64,000 nucleotides of DNA. Origin: an uncultured Candidatus Cenarchaeum sp. Its GTDB lineage: Archaea > Thermoproteota > Nitrososphaeria > Nitrososphaerales > Nitrosopumilaceae. Under the pieces are notes generated by a model. That model had not been told where the DNA came from. It did not search any database and saw only the letters and a list, made by a program, of their open reading frames with translations. The DNA lies in contig OY282369.1 in the NCBI GenBank assembly GCA_958295735.1, positions 1,658,161-1,722,160 on the forward strand, read 5' to 3'. Numbering within the stretch: position 1 is the stretch's first letter; the number at the start of each line of letters is the position of its first letter. The position numbers and the translations under genes were made by a program. Of this stretch, positions 17,427-26,400 are shown in pieces.

Positions 17427-18377
17427 CTACCTGGAGGCCTGCGCTATGCGCTCCAACTCGTGCTTTTTCTTCACGGACGGGGCGCCCTGGTCGCTGGAGG
17501 CGGCCAGCACGAGGTGCTCCGCCAGGTACTCCTCGACCGCCTTTGGGTTGGAGAAGGTGGCCTCCTTTACGCCGTCCGCTATGAACCGCAGCGCGAGGTC
17601 GACCCTGCGGATCGGGGAGACGTCGACGGACACGTGGTACACGGTCCCGCCGTACACTATCCTGGTCGTGTCCTCGTTGGGCGCGGAGTTCTCCACGGCC
17701 CTGACCAGGACCTCCACCGGGTTCTTTCCCGTCTTCAGGTGGATTATCTCGAACGCGGCCTTTACGGTGTTCGTCACGCTGATCTTCTTGCCCGTCATGC
17801 GGCCCGTGTTCTTCGCGTATTTTTTTCCGAAGTGCATCAGCTTGTTGACGAGGCGCTCCACGATGTTGACGTCGGCCTTGTTGAACCTCTTGAGGGCGGA
17901 GCGCCCGTACGTGTGCGGGACCACGGTCTGGCGCAGCGAGATCGCGGTCTTGAGCCCTGGATCGACTATCTCGATCCCCTCCAGGCTCCACTTGCGGAAC
18001 AGCAGCCTCGGCGGCTGCCCGGCCTCCTCTTCCTGCTGGGCGCCTTCCGGAGCGGCCTCCTGCGCGCCGCCCTGCTGCCCGGCCTCCTCTTCCTGCTGGG
18101 CGCCTTCCGGAGCGGCCTCCTGCGCGCCGCCCTGCTGCCCGGCCTCCTCTTCCTGCTGGGCGCCTTCCGGAGCGGCCTCCTGCGCGCCGCCCTGCTGCCC
18201 GGCCTCCTCCTCTTCCTGCTGGGCGCCTTCGGGAGCGGCCTCCTGCGCGCCGCCCTGCTGCCCGGCCTCCTCCTCCTCCTGCTGGGCGCCTTCGGGAGCG
18301 GCCTCCTGCGCGCCGCCCTGCTGCCCGGCCTCCGGGCCCGCCGCGGCCTCTTCCCGCCGCGCTTCCACCGACTCCAT
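17427..18377 (-). CDS. rps7: Ribosomal protein uS7 with repetitive acidic N-terminal extension
   Basis: The C-terminal ~195 residues are a normal archaeal uS7, which binds the 3' major domain of 16S rRNA at the head of the small subunit (RSALKRFNKADVNIVERLVN, GKKISVTNTVKAAFEIIHLK, NSAPNEDTTRIVYGGTVY, SPIRRVDLALRFIADG). Ahead of it lie about 120 residues of five near-identical blocks of the type GQQGGAQEAAPEGAQQEEEA, 20-21 residues each. The extension is acidic and probably disordered. It is in frame from an ATG at 18377 with no better start inside. The gene is the last of eL30-nusA-uS12-uS7, nine bases after uS12. Confidence 0.95.
   Translation of the reverse strand: MESVEARREEAAAGPEAGQQGGAQEAAPEGAQQEEEEAGQQGGAQEAAPEGAQQEEEEAGQQGGAQEAAPEGAQQEEEAGQQGGAQEAAPEGAQQEEEAGQQGGAQEAAPEGAQQEEEAGQPPRLLFRKWSLEGIEIVDPGLKTAISLRQTVVPHTYGRSALKRFNKADVNIVERLVNKLMHFGKKYAKNTGRMTGKKISVTNTVKAAFEIIHLKTGKNPVEVLVRAVENSAPNEDTTRIVYGGTVYHVSVDVSPIRRVDLALRFIADGVKEATFSNPKAVEEYLAEHLVLAASSDQGAPSVKKKHELERIAQASR
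18012..18330 (-). repeat. Five 60/63-bp tandem repeats in uS7
   Basis: The unit encodes GQQGGAQEAAPEGAQQEEEA, with three units of 60 bp and two of 63 bp that carry an additional Glu codon. Nucleotide identity between units is nearly complete, pointing to recent expansion. Confidence 0.9.
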
Positions 18378-18386
18378 GCCGCGCCT

Positions 18387-18824
18387 CTACCTCCTCGGCT
18401 TTTCCTTCTTGCCGATGACCAGCTCGTGGAGCGAGGTCCCGTTCACCTTGAACACCTTGAAGCGGACGCCCGGAATGTCCCCCATGGCCCCGCCCTGGGT
18501 GGCGCCCATGCCCTCCACGTGCACCTCGTCGTGCTCGTCTATGAAGTTCATCGCGCCGTCGCGCGGCAGGAACGCGGTGATCGACTTGCCGTTCTTTATG
18601 AGCTGGACGCGGACGCACTTCCTGACCGCGGAGTTCGGCTGCTTCGCCTCGACGCCCACCTTTTCCAGGACTATGCCCCTGGCCTGGGGCGCGCCCGCGA
18701 GCGGGTTGGACTTTTTGTCGAGGCCCAGCCGCCTCCTCTTGTACCGCGATATGGACCAGCGCTGCCTCTTCTTCTTGGCGCTGAGGACCCTGCCCGCGAA
18801 CAGGCCCAGAGGGGACTTTGCCAC
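18387..18824 (-). CDS. rps12: Ribosomal protein uS12
   Basis: A 145-residue decoding-centre protein of the small subunit, of normal archaeal length. The conserved [19 protein letters not shown] loop and the [15 protein letters not shown] segment are intact. The start is GTG at 18824, seven bases after the nusA stop, and the gene is followed closely by uS7. Confidence 0.97.
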   Translation of the reverse strand: MAKSPLGLFAGRVLSAKKKRQRWSISRYKRRRLGLDKKSNPLAGAPQARGIVLEKVGVEAKQPNSAVRKCVRVQLIKNGKSITAFLPRDGAMNFIDEHDEVHVEGMGATQGGAMGDIPGVRFKVFKVNGTSLHELVIGKKEKPRR

Positions 18825-18831
18825 CCCGCCG

Positions 18832-19293
18832 TCACCCGAACAGCGCCCTCTCGGGGCTGTTGATCATCACGTGCGCGATGCCGAAGTACCTCTTGGCCAG
18901 CAGGCGCGCCTTTTCGGCGTTGCGCCCCTCGCGCCCGACCACCAGGCCCTTGTTGCCCTGGTCCACCATTACCACGGCCTGGGTGGTCCCGTCCGGCCGC
19001 TCGCTCACCTTCACCTCGGATACCAGCTTTGGGTTGAGCACCCCCTTCAGGAACGCGGCGGGATCCTCGCGGAACTCCACGAGCTCAACGTTCTTCTGCA
19101 CCTTGGCCTGCAGCGACTTCATGTGCGCGCCGTGCCTGCCGATGGACAGCCCCATCTGCCCCTCCTCCACCACGAATATCACGCGGTTCTGCTTCCCGTC
19201 CTCCACGCAGTCCTTGGCGGTGACTTTCGTGACGCTCTGGAACAGCGACATGAGCCGCATCTGGTCCATCGTGAGCTTTATCGCCTGCGCCAT
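18832..19293 (-). CDS. nusA: Transcription factor NusA, archaeal two-KH form
   Basis: A 153-residue protein with two KH RNA-binding domains ([19 protein letters not shown] and [20 protein letters not shown]), lacking the bacterial N-terminal domain. It is thought to act in transcription elongation or termination. ATG at 19293 fits family starts ([15 protein letters not shown]); an upstream in-frame start at 19329 would add an unrelated Gly-rich stretch. A TATA-like GATTAAATG around 19328-19337 could give it its own promoter. Confidence 0.9.
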   Translation of the reverse strand: MAQAIKLTMDQMRLMSLFQSVTKVTAKDCVEDGKQNRVIFVVEEGQMGLSIGRHGAHMKSLQAKVQKNVELVEFREDPAAFLKGVLNPKLVSEVKVSERPDGTTQAVVMVDQGNKGLVVGREGRNAEKARLLAKRYFGIAHVMINSPERALFG

Positions 19294-19353
19294 CAGTCCA
19301 CTACCACCGGCGGGCCCGGGGATCGCCATTTAATCTTTCACCAGAGCGCGCCG

Positions 19354-19668
19354 TCATTGCTGCCCGTTCTCGTTTATTATCGACTTTACGCCGGCGTCGG
19401 TGGCCGACGTGAGCGAGACTGCCGAGACGCGGAACTGGAGGCCGCACGCCCTTCCCAGCGCGACCGAGGATCCGGGGAACCGCACCAGCGGGACGCCTGC
19501 CGCCGCGGCCCTTCCCTCCACGTCCTGCCGCCGCGGGAGCCTCTGCAGCGAGGCGGACGCCACGACCAGCTTTGAGCCGCCCAGCGACGACAGCACGCTC
19601 TTCGCGCCGAGCCTGCACGCGCCCTCCTTGGCCGCGTCCTTCAGGGCCTTTTCAAGCATCTTGCCCAT
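19354..19668 (-). CDS. rpl30e: Ribosomal protein eL30 (L7Ae/L30e fold)
   Basis: A 104-residue protein at the head of the nusA-uS12-uS7 string, the position eL30 holds in many archaea. It has the L7Ae/L30e pattern: helix MLEKALKDAAKEG, GAKSVLSSLGGSKLVVASAS, VPLVRFPGSSVALGRACG and an end AVSLTSATDAGVKSI. ATG at 19668 was chosen; longer frames run into G+C-rich non-coding DNA. A CCTATATGG element at 19699-19707 would give a short leader. Confidence 0.9.
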   Translation of the reverse strand: MGKMLEKALKDAAKEGACRLGAKSVLSSLGGSKLVVASASLQRLPRRQDVEGRAAAAGVPLVRFPGSSVALGRACGLQFRVSAVSLTSATDAGVKSIINENGQQ

Positions 19669-19716
19669 GTGTAATCCGGTAACGATTCGCCGCGGGGCCC
19701 ATATAGGTCTATTGAA

Positions 19717-21977
19717 CCCCCGCGGGTGTGGACTCACGTCCACTTGCCGGCCGCGCCCGAAAGCTGCCACCGGCCGGCGCCGCGGGGCCCGTCCCCGTCC
19801 CCGCCAAGCCGGCGCCGCGGGGCCCGTCCCCGCCAAGCCGGCGCGGCATCGCGCCCGATCCGCCGCCGGGGCGGGCCCCGCCCGGGGCCGTGCCGGCATC
19901 CGTGGATAATGCTGCCGCCCGCGCTATTCCGGCGCGCGCGGGGCGGCATCGCGCGGGCCGCTGCCGGCGGTCAGGCGGCTACCGCCGCCGCCGGGGCCCT
20001 CGGCGGCCCGGTGGCGGGATGCGCGAACATGTCCCATTCCGGGTCGGCGCGGAGGGCCTTCAGCGCGGTCGACGGCCAGATTCCCAGGCGCCTGCACGTC
20101 TGGAACACGGTGCACGTTATGGAGAGGCGGCGCATGCCGGCCGCGCTCCTCAGCTGGCGGCGCGACCTCTTTTCCCTGGCCGGCCCCTCGTGTATCGCCT
20201 GCTCGACGCGGTTGTTGTGGCAGGGCATGCCGGGATGCCTCAGGAACGTGAACATGTGGGGCAGCGCGTTGACGAGGGCGGTGCGCATCGCGTGCTTCTC
20301 ACCGTACCCTCCCGCGATCTCCAGCACCTGCCTCTCCAGCTCCCGGATGGCGGCCTCGTCCGCCGTGTCGATGCGGGAGATCCTCCTGTACATGGCGCGG
20401 AGCCGCAGGTACAGCAGCAGGTACAGCTCCCGGTCCTCCGAACCCATGGCGCGGATCGCGAAGCTCTCGGCGTGCCGCAACAGGTGGATGAGGCAGATCT
20501 GCCTCACGTCTATCCCGTTGTACCCCGAGTACCCGTCGGTCACCATCGGCTTGCCCTTCACCTCGGGAAAGTACAGGTCCAGCACGGCCGCCGCCCTGCT
20601 GCCCAGGAACACCACGCGCACCGCATCCCCGCAGCAGACCAGCCACGCGTACCCGCGCTTCCCGCGCACGTTGAAGGGGGTCTCGTCTGCCTGCCCGCAC
20701 CCTTTGTGGTTCTTGATGTACCCCGCGACGCACCGGTCTCCCGGCTCCAGCACGTTGGCGACGGCCTCGTGGGCGTTGATGAATGTGGTCTGCGCGAACT
20801 TGTAGCCGTACTGCTCATCCACGAGCTCGGCGACGGACGCGTACGGAATGGCTTTCGCGATGCAGGCGACCGCGGACCCGAGCAGATTGATTCCCATGTG
20901 GGTGCCCGGGATCGACTCCGACTCCGCCGTGCTGATCCTGCAGCACCTCGCGCACCAGGCCCGCTCGGCCGAGATGCAGGAGGCCCTGATCTTCCCGGCG
21001 CCGTCCAGCTCGACGTAGAGCTTGTTGCAGGGCCGCTCCGCGTGCAGATGCTCGGCCAGCCCGCAGAACTCGCACGCGGAAAGGGGGTAGTAGCGCGTCT
21101 CCTCCGACTTGCGCGAGTGCGACACCCCCTTGTGCCCGACGGGCGGGCCCATCTTCTTCCTCGGCTTGCGATCGCTGTCGTACGTGCCGTGCTCCCTGCG
21201 GAACTTGGCCCTGTCGGCGTTGTACCTCTCCGCATCGGGCTTGTTGTAGCCGTCGCACGAGTTGATCCGCTTCTCGGCCTTTTTCAGCTTCGCGGACAGC
21301 TCGCCGCACCCCGCGCAGGCGGCGCCCTTCTCCGCCCCAGCCGGCTTGGCGGCGGGGGCGGGGGCGGGGGCGGGGGCGGGGGCGGCCGGCTTGGCGGCGG
21401 GGGCGGGGGCGGGGGCGGCCGGCTTGGCGGCGGCGCTCCTCTCCGCCACGGCCGCATCGCGGCCGCCGCCTCCGCCTCGCGCGGCCGCCGCCGCGTTCTC
21501 CGCCTTGTTGCCCAGCGCCGCCGCCAACTCGGCCCTGAGGAGGTCGATTTCGTTCTGACGCCTGTCAAGTTCCAGCCTGTTCTCGGCGCAACCGGCGTGC
21601 TGCGCCTCCACGACCCTGAGGCGGTCGATTTCGCTACGCGTTTCGGCCGACTCCCGACGCCTGTCCTCTACGTATTCCGCGTGTTTTGCCTCCAGAACCG
21701 TCATGCGGCGGGTCACCGCCACCAGCTCCCTCCGCACCAGCACCGTTTCAGAGTCGGGCATGTCTAGTGTTACGCGCGTGCGGGCCTTAAGCGCTCGTGC
21801 TGACAACTGTCGACAAGATGGCGAAGCAATGTTGACCCGCAACGCGCCCCGCGGCCCTCCGGCAGGACGGAATGCCCGCTTTCCGGCAGCCCCGCGCCTA
21901 CCGGCGCACTGCTCGCCTGCGTGGCGGCATCCCATCAGGCGTGGCTGACAAGTGGACGTGAGTCCACACCCCCGCGG
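19717..21977. mobile_element. IS66-like insertion sequence with palindromic terminal inverted repeats
   Basis: The ends are CAAGTGGACGTGAGTCCACA (plus CCC) at the right, from 21949, and its reverse complement at the left, ending 19746: more than 22 bp matched in inverted orientation, then C/G-rich bases out to about 19717 and 21977. Inside each end, GTGGAC and GTCCAC form a hairpin. One transposase gene is carried. The inner left flank has a ~29-bp tandem duplication around 19780-19840. I could not identify a clear target-site duplication. Confidence 0.8.
19971..21761 (-). CDS. IS66-family transposase
   Basis: A 596-residue transposase. The N-terminal ~90 residues are a coiled coil, followed by an Ala/Pro/Lys low-complexity linker (KPAAPAPAPA-type), a zinc-ribbon-like part with CAGCGELSAKLKKAEKR and CEFCGLAEH, and the DDE catalytic core: D in GCGQADETPFNVRGKRGYAW, D in PMVTDGYSGYNG and E in CHNNRVEQAIH. 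The HNNxxEQ segment is typical of IS66 TnpC. All catalytic residues appear intact, so the enzyme may be active. ATG at 21761 begins the coiled coil. The accessory TnpA/TnpB genes of classical bacterial IS66 are absent. Confidence 0.88.
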   Translation of the reverse strand: MPDSETVLVRRELVAVTRRMTVLEAKHAEYVEDRRRESAETRSEIDRLRVVEAQHAGCAENRLELDRRQNEIDLLRAELAAALGNKAENAAAAARGGGGGRDAAVAERSAAAKPAAPAPAPAAKPAAPAPAPAPAPAAKPAGAEKGAACAGCGELSAKLKKAEKRINSCDGYNKPDAERYNADRAKFRREHGTYDSDRKPRKKMGPPVGHKGVSHSRKSEETRYYPLSACEFCGLAEHLHAERPCNKLYVELDGAGKIRASCISAERAWCARCCRISTAESESIPGTHMGINLLGSAVACIAKAIPYASVAELVDEQYGYKFAQTTFINAHEAVANVLEPGDRCVAGYIKNHKGCGQADETPFNVRGKRGYAWLVCCGDAVRVVFLGSRAAAVLDLYFPEVKGKPMVTDGYSGYNGIDVRQICLIHLLRHAESFAIRAMGSEDRELYLLLYLRLRAMYRRISRIDTADEAAIRELERQVLEIAGGYGEKHAMRTALVNALPHMFTFLRHPGMPCHNNRVEQAIHEGPAREKRSRRQLRSAAGMRRLSITCTVFQTCRRLGIWPSTALKALRADPEWDMFAHPATGPPRAPAAAVAA

Positions 21978-23387
21978 CCCGGCGGGGGCCGTTCGTCCGG
22001 CAGGTTGCCCCCGGATCGCGGATTCCGGGAGCCTCCGCGCGGGATCCACGGCGGGGCGGCGGCGCGCTCCGGAGAGCGACGGCGGCGCGCTCCGGGGGGG
22101 GGGGGACGGCGGGAGCCTTGGCCGGCCGCGCGCCTCCGCGCGGGATCCCCGGCGGAGCCGGGCGCGCGGGGGCGGCTACTGCTGCGCGGCGGAACGGGCC
22201 GCGCGGGCGGCCCGAAGGCCGGCCTGCGGCCGCGCGCGCGGGCCGGGGCACGCCAGTTCCGCCGCGGCGGACTCGCGCCGGCCGGAGTCGATCGCCGGCA
22301 ATCAAGACCGGCCGGCGCGGGCGGCCCGTTCCGGCCCAGATCGGTTTCCAATTAACCTTGCTGTAATATTGGGACGGGATCGCGCGGCGGTTCGCGGCGG
22401 CCGGGCGCCGTCCCTGCCCGGACGCGTGGCCGCGCCCGCCGCGCCCCTCCCGTGTCTTTCCGCGCAACCCGTTCCGCCGCGCGGCATCGCGCGCGGCTGC
22501 GCCAGAGCCGGCCCGAGCATACGCCGCGCCCCGGGGCGCTCCGCCGGAACCGCCGCGATCCCGCCCGCAGCCGCATCGTCCCGCCGGGGCGCGCATCTCC
22601 GGGCGGCCGCAGCCCGGAGGCGGCCCGCCGGATGAACAGGCTTCGCTGGCCGCGCGCGACGAAAAGGAGATGCGGCCGCGCCTGCGGCTGCCGGAGGTGT
22701 GCGGGGAGAAGGACGGCGGACGCGGCACGCTGCGCCGCGATCCGGGAACCGGGGATCCGGCAGGCGGGATCGCGGACGAATGCGGATTGCCAAACTGGTG
22801 CGGCCGCCGCCGCCGGCGCGCGCACGCGTTCCTGCGGCATCACCGCATGCCGGTGCCGGAACAGCGGGGCGGGAGATGCGTGCGGGGCCGGCCCGGGAGC
22901 TGCGGCAGCGCCGCCGTCGGGCGGCCCCGGCCGCATGCTCCCGGATGGCACGTTCCGCATTCCGGACGCGCGAACGCGCGGACCGGCCGCCGGCCGCCGG
23001 CAGCCGCCGCCGGCGACCCGAAACGGAACATGGCTGCGGGCCGGCCGCCCATCTGCCGGCATCCTCCGCAACGGACACCGGCTTGCGCGGAGCCGCTTCG
23101 CGCGCAGGCGGCCCCGGCGCGCGGCATCATTCCGGGCCGGATCGGCCACGGCTGGAGCCAGAACGATCCGCGGATCCGCCGGCATCTGTCCCGCCGCAGA
23201 CGGCACGCCAAATTCGCGCCCGGCGGCGAGGCGCCGCGGCCGACCTCGCCCGGGCCGCATCGGGGCGCGCGGATCTGCGTACGAGTCCGCGTACCTGCCG
23301 GCCACGGGCGCGAATGCGCCTTTGCTGGCCCGGATCACGCCTGATTGGGGGGAAATCCGGCCTCGTGCCAGCATTGCGCCCCGTAAA
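21978..23387. other. 1.4-kb G+C-rich intergenic region with one A+T island
   Basis: No credible gene. The long frames are compositional and encode Arg/Ala/Pro/Gly text. A run of 12 G lies at 22094-22105. The only A+T-rich spot is 22346-22370, where CCAATTA and TAATATTGG face each other as an imperfect inverted repeat. It could be a promoter for an unrecognised RNA or an old insertion scar. The remainder is filler upstream of the giant gene. Confidence 0.55.
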
Positions 23388-23396
23388 GTATAAAAT
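23388..23396 (+). promoter_or_regulatory. TATA box of the giant gene
   Basis: GTATAAAAT lies about 32 bases before ATG 23428, close to the archaeal consensus. A short leader of roughly 5-10 bases is expected. Confidence 0.7.
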
Positions 23397-23427
23397 GGAT
23401 CACTTTCGACCGTCATAGCGTACACCA

Positions 23428-26400
23428 ATGTCAAGCCACACGAAGCCATCCGCAACCCAGCATCACGCCGCAACGGGGTTGCTGGACTTCAGGCGCGCCA
23501 GCTCCCTCGCGATGGCAGCGGCGGCCGTAGCACTCCTTGTGGCCGCTCCGCTGGCGACGAATCCCGACGGCAGCATGGGCGACAATCCGGTTGCTTGGCT
23601 CGCGGGAGGGCAGGCAGCGTACGGCCAGGATCCGCCAGCGGTCGTAAACGTGACAGCTGCCGACGGGACATACGGGTTGGGCGCCGTAGTCCCCATCACG
23701 GTGGCGTTTGACAAGACTGTGCACGTCACCGGGTCCGGCATCAAAGTCGGAGTACCGCAGGGCCACACCATAAAATCGTGGCTTGACGATGCCCGCCCCA
23801 GCCTTGATTACGCAGAGTACGACGACTACTCGGAAATGCTCAACGACCTAAAGAGCGGCGAGATCGATGCCCTGATCAACTTCTTGAAAGTGGTAGAATA
23901 CCAGAAAGTTGAACACAACATTACCGGCCTGCCGTTGCACGACAACGGCACATCGGGCGCCGATGCAATGCTCTCCTTCAGCTACAACAAGAACAACGCA
24001 ATGCTGGGATCCGTACTGGACAAGGCCGTCGCCGACATGTCGGATGCCGAAAGGGAGCGCATATTCAGGGACGCCGAGCTGGCTCCCTCGTCCGAGCTTG
24101 GCCTTACTGCTGACGAGATCGCGTATCTTGCGAACCTGAATGGACCACTCCGCGTGGCCTACGATCCGGAATGGAAGCCGCTGGAATACCTTGAGGACGG
24201 CGAGCTCAAGGGCCTGCCCGCCGCCTACACGAGCAGGCTCGGCGAGGCGCTTGACGTGGAGTTTGCGCCCGCGAACATTGCCAACTGGACGGACGCGCTT
24301 GAGCAGATAAGGGACGGCACCGCCGACGTGATGTTCAGCGTCAACGCCACGGACGACCGCCGGACCACGTACAACATGAGCTTCACGGACGCCCACACCA
24401 CCATACCTTGGGTGTTGGTGACGGACGGGGCGAATTCCACCATCAACGCCGACAATCTAACCAACATCAACATCGGCATCATAACGGACTATTCCGTGGA
24501 AGCTTGGCTGACGGCGGAAGGGCACGCCTACACAGAGTACGACACGCACGCGGCCGCCTTTGAGGCGCTCGAGGACGGAACGATAGACACGCTGATAGAG
24601 GTGTGGCAGGTGGCCGAGTACCAGGCTCCGGACGAAGTCAACGCGACCAACGCCGGCCCCGTGGGCCACGACCTGGACCTCTCCATAGGCTACCACATGA
24701 ACAACGCAACGCTTGGCTCCATCCTGGACAAGGCAATTGACTACATCACCGAAGATGAGAGGAACAGCATACTCAGGGACACCCCGCTGTCCCCGGTGAT
24801 TGACCTGACCGCCGCGGAGGCGGCGTACCTTGTAAACAAGACGCTAAACGTGGCCTACGCGCCGGACTGGGCCCCGTACGAGTACTACGAGGACGGCGAG
24901 CTCAAGGGCCTGCCGGTGGCCTACATGAACAGGCTGAGCGAGATGCTTGACGTGGAGTTCAGCGTTGTCCCGAACATCGCCACTTGGTTGGGCGCGCTCA
25001 GCACCATAAAGAGCGGCACTGCCGACGTGATGTTCGGCGTAGTAGACACGGATGCGCACCGCAACGATTACGACATGGCTTTCACCTCGACCCACACCAC
25101 CACCCCGTGGGTTATCATAACGTCCAACGGTACTGTCACGAGGCAGTTGATTGCGGCTCCATTCCTCGGCATGGTGACAGACGATATCTACAGAATGGCG
25201 TCATATCATAGCGGGAGCGGTAGCTCGGCTATTACGTTCAACTACTTGGTGCAACACGGTGACACATCGCCCGATTTGGACTATGCGAACGATGACGCTT
25301 TGGTGGTGGCGGGAAATGCCAAAATAGAAAACTCCAGCAGCGGGCCTGTTGGGAGCGCAAACTTGACGTTGCCGTTGCCTGGCGGGATCGGGTCGCTTGG
25401 GGAGACCAGCGATCTGATAATCAACGCCGCAATAGATACCAGGATAGTTGATGTCACGTCACCTGACGGCGACGGCACGTACACCACGGGCGATGCGATC
25501 AACGTCACCGTCTCGTTCAACGAGGCCGTCTACACCGAGCCGGAAGCAAAGGACATAACGGTCGGCATCGGCCAAGACTACGCCATAGAGTCGTGGCTGA
25601 ACACGGAGAGGCCCGGCCTCAAGTACTTGGAATACACGCGGCACACAGACATGTTCAACGCCTTGGTGGCCGGGGAAATAGACGCGATCATTGAGGCTTG
25701 GGACGTGGCCGAGTACTTGGCCGACCGCTCCGGAATCGCGGGCCTTGATCTGAAAAACAACAACGGGTCGGGCGACGTCCTCGCGCTCTCCTTGGGCTAC
25801 AACATGGACAACGCAGAGCTGGGTTCCATACTGAACAAGGCAGTCGGCGACATGTCGGATGCTGAAAAGCAGCGCATGTTCAGGGATGCTCCTCCCTCCC
25901 CATCGTCCGAGCTGAACCTCACCGCCGCCGAGATTGCGTACCTTGATGGCTTGGAGGAACCGCTCCGCGTGGCCTACGATCCGGAATGGAAGCCGCTGGA
26001 ATACCTTGAGGACGGCGAGCTCAAGGGCCTGCCCGCCGCCTACACGAGCAGGCTCGGCGAGGCGCTTGACGTGGAGTTTGCGCCCGCGAACATTGCCAAC
26101 TGGACGGACGCGCTTGAGCAGATAAGGGACGGCACCGCCGACGTGATGTTCAGCGTCAACGCCACGGACGACCGCCGGACCACGTACAACATGAGCTTCA
26201 CGGACGCCCACACCACCATACCTTGGGTGTTGGTGACGGACGGGGCGAATTCCACCATCATCGCCGACAATCTAACCAACATCAACATCGGCATCATAAC
26301 GGACTATTCCGTGGAAGCTTGGCTGACGGCGGAAGGGCACGCCTACACAGAGTACGACACGCACGCGGCCGCCTTTGAGGCGCTCGAGGACGGAACGATA

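Noticed and set aside
18012-18330. A repeat array of 60-63 bp that could be mistaken for CRISPR or minisatellite non-coding DNA
   Set aside because: It is in frame as the N-terminal extension of uS7, and there are no spacers.
22352-23473. A 373-codon minus-strand frame upstream of the giant gene
   Set aside because: Compositional text that runs over the promoter and start of the giant gene.
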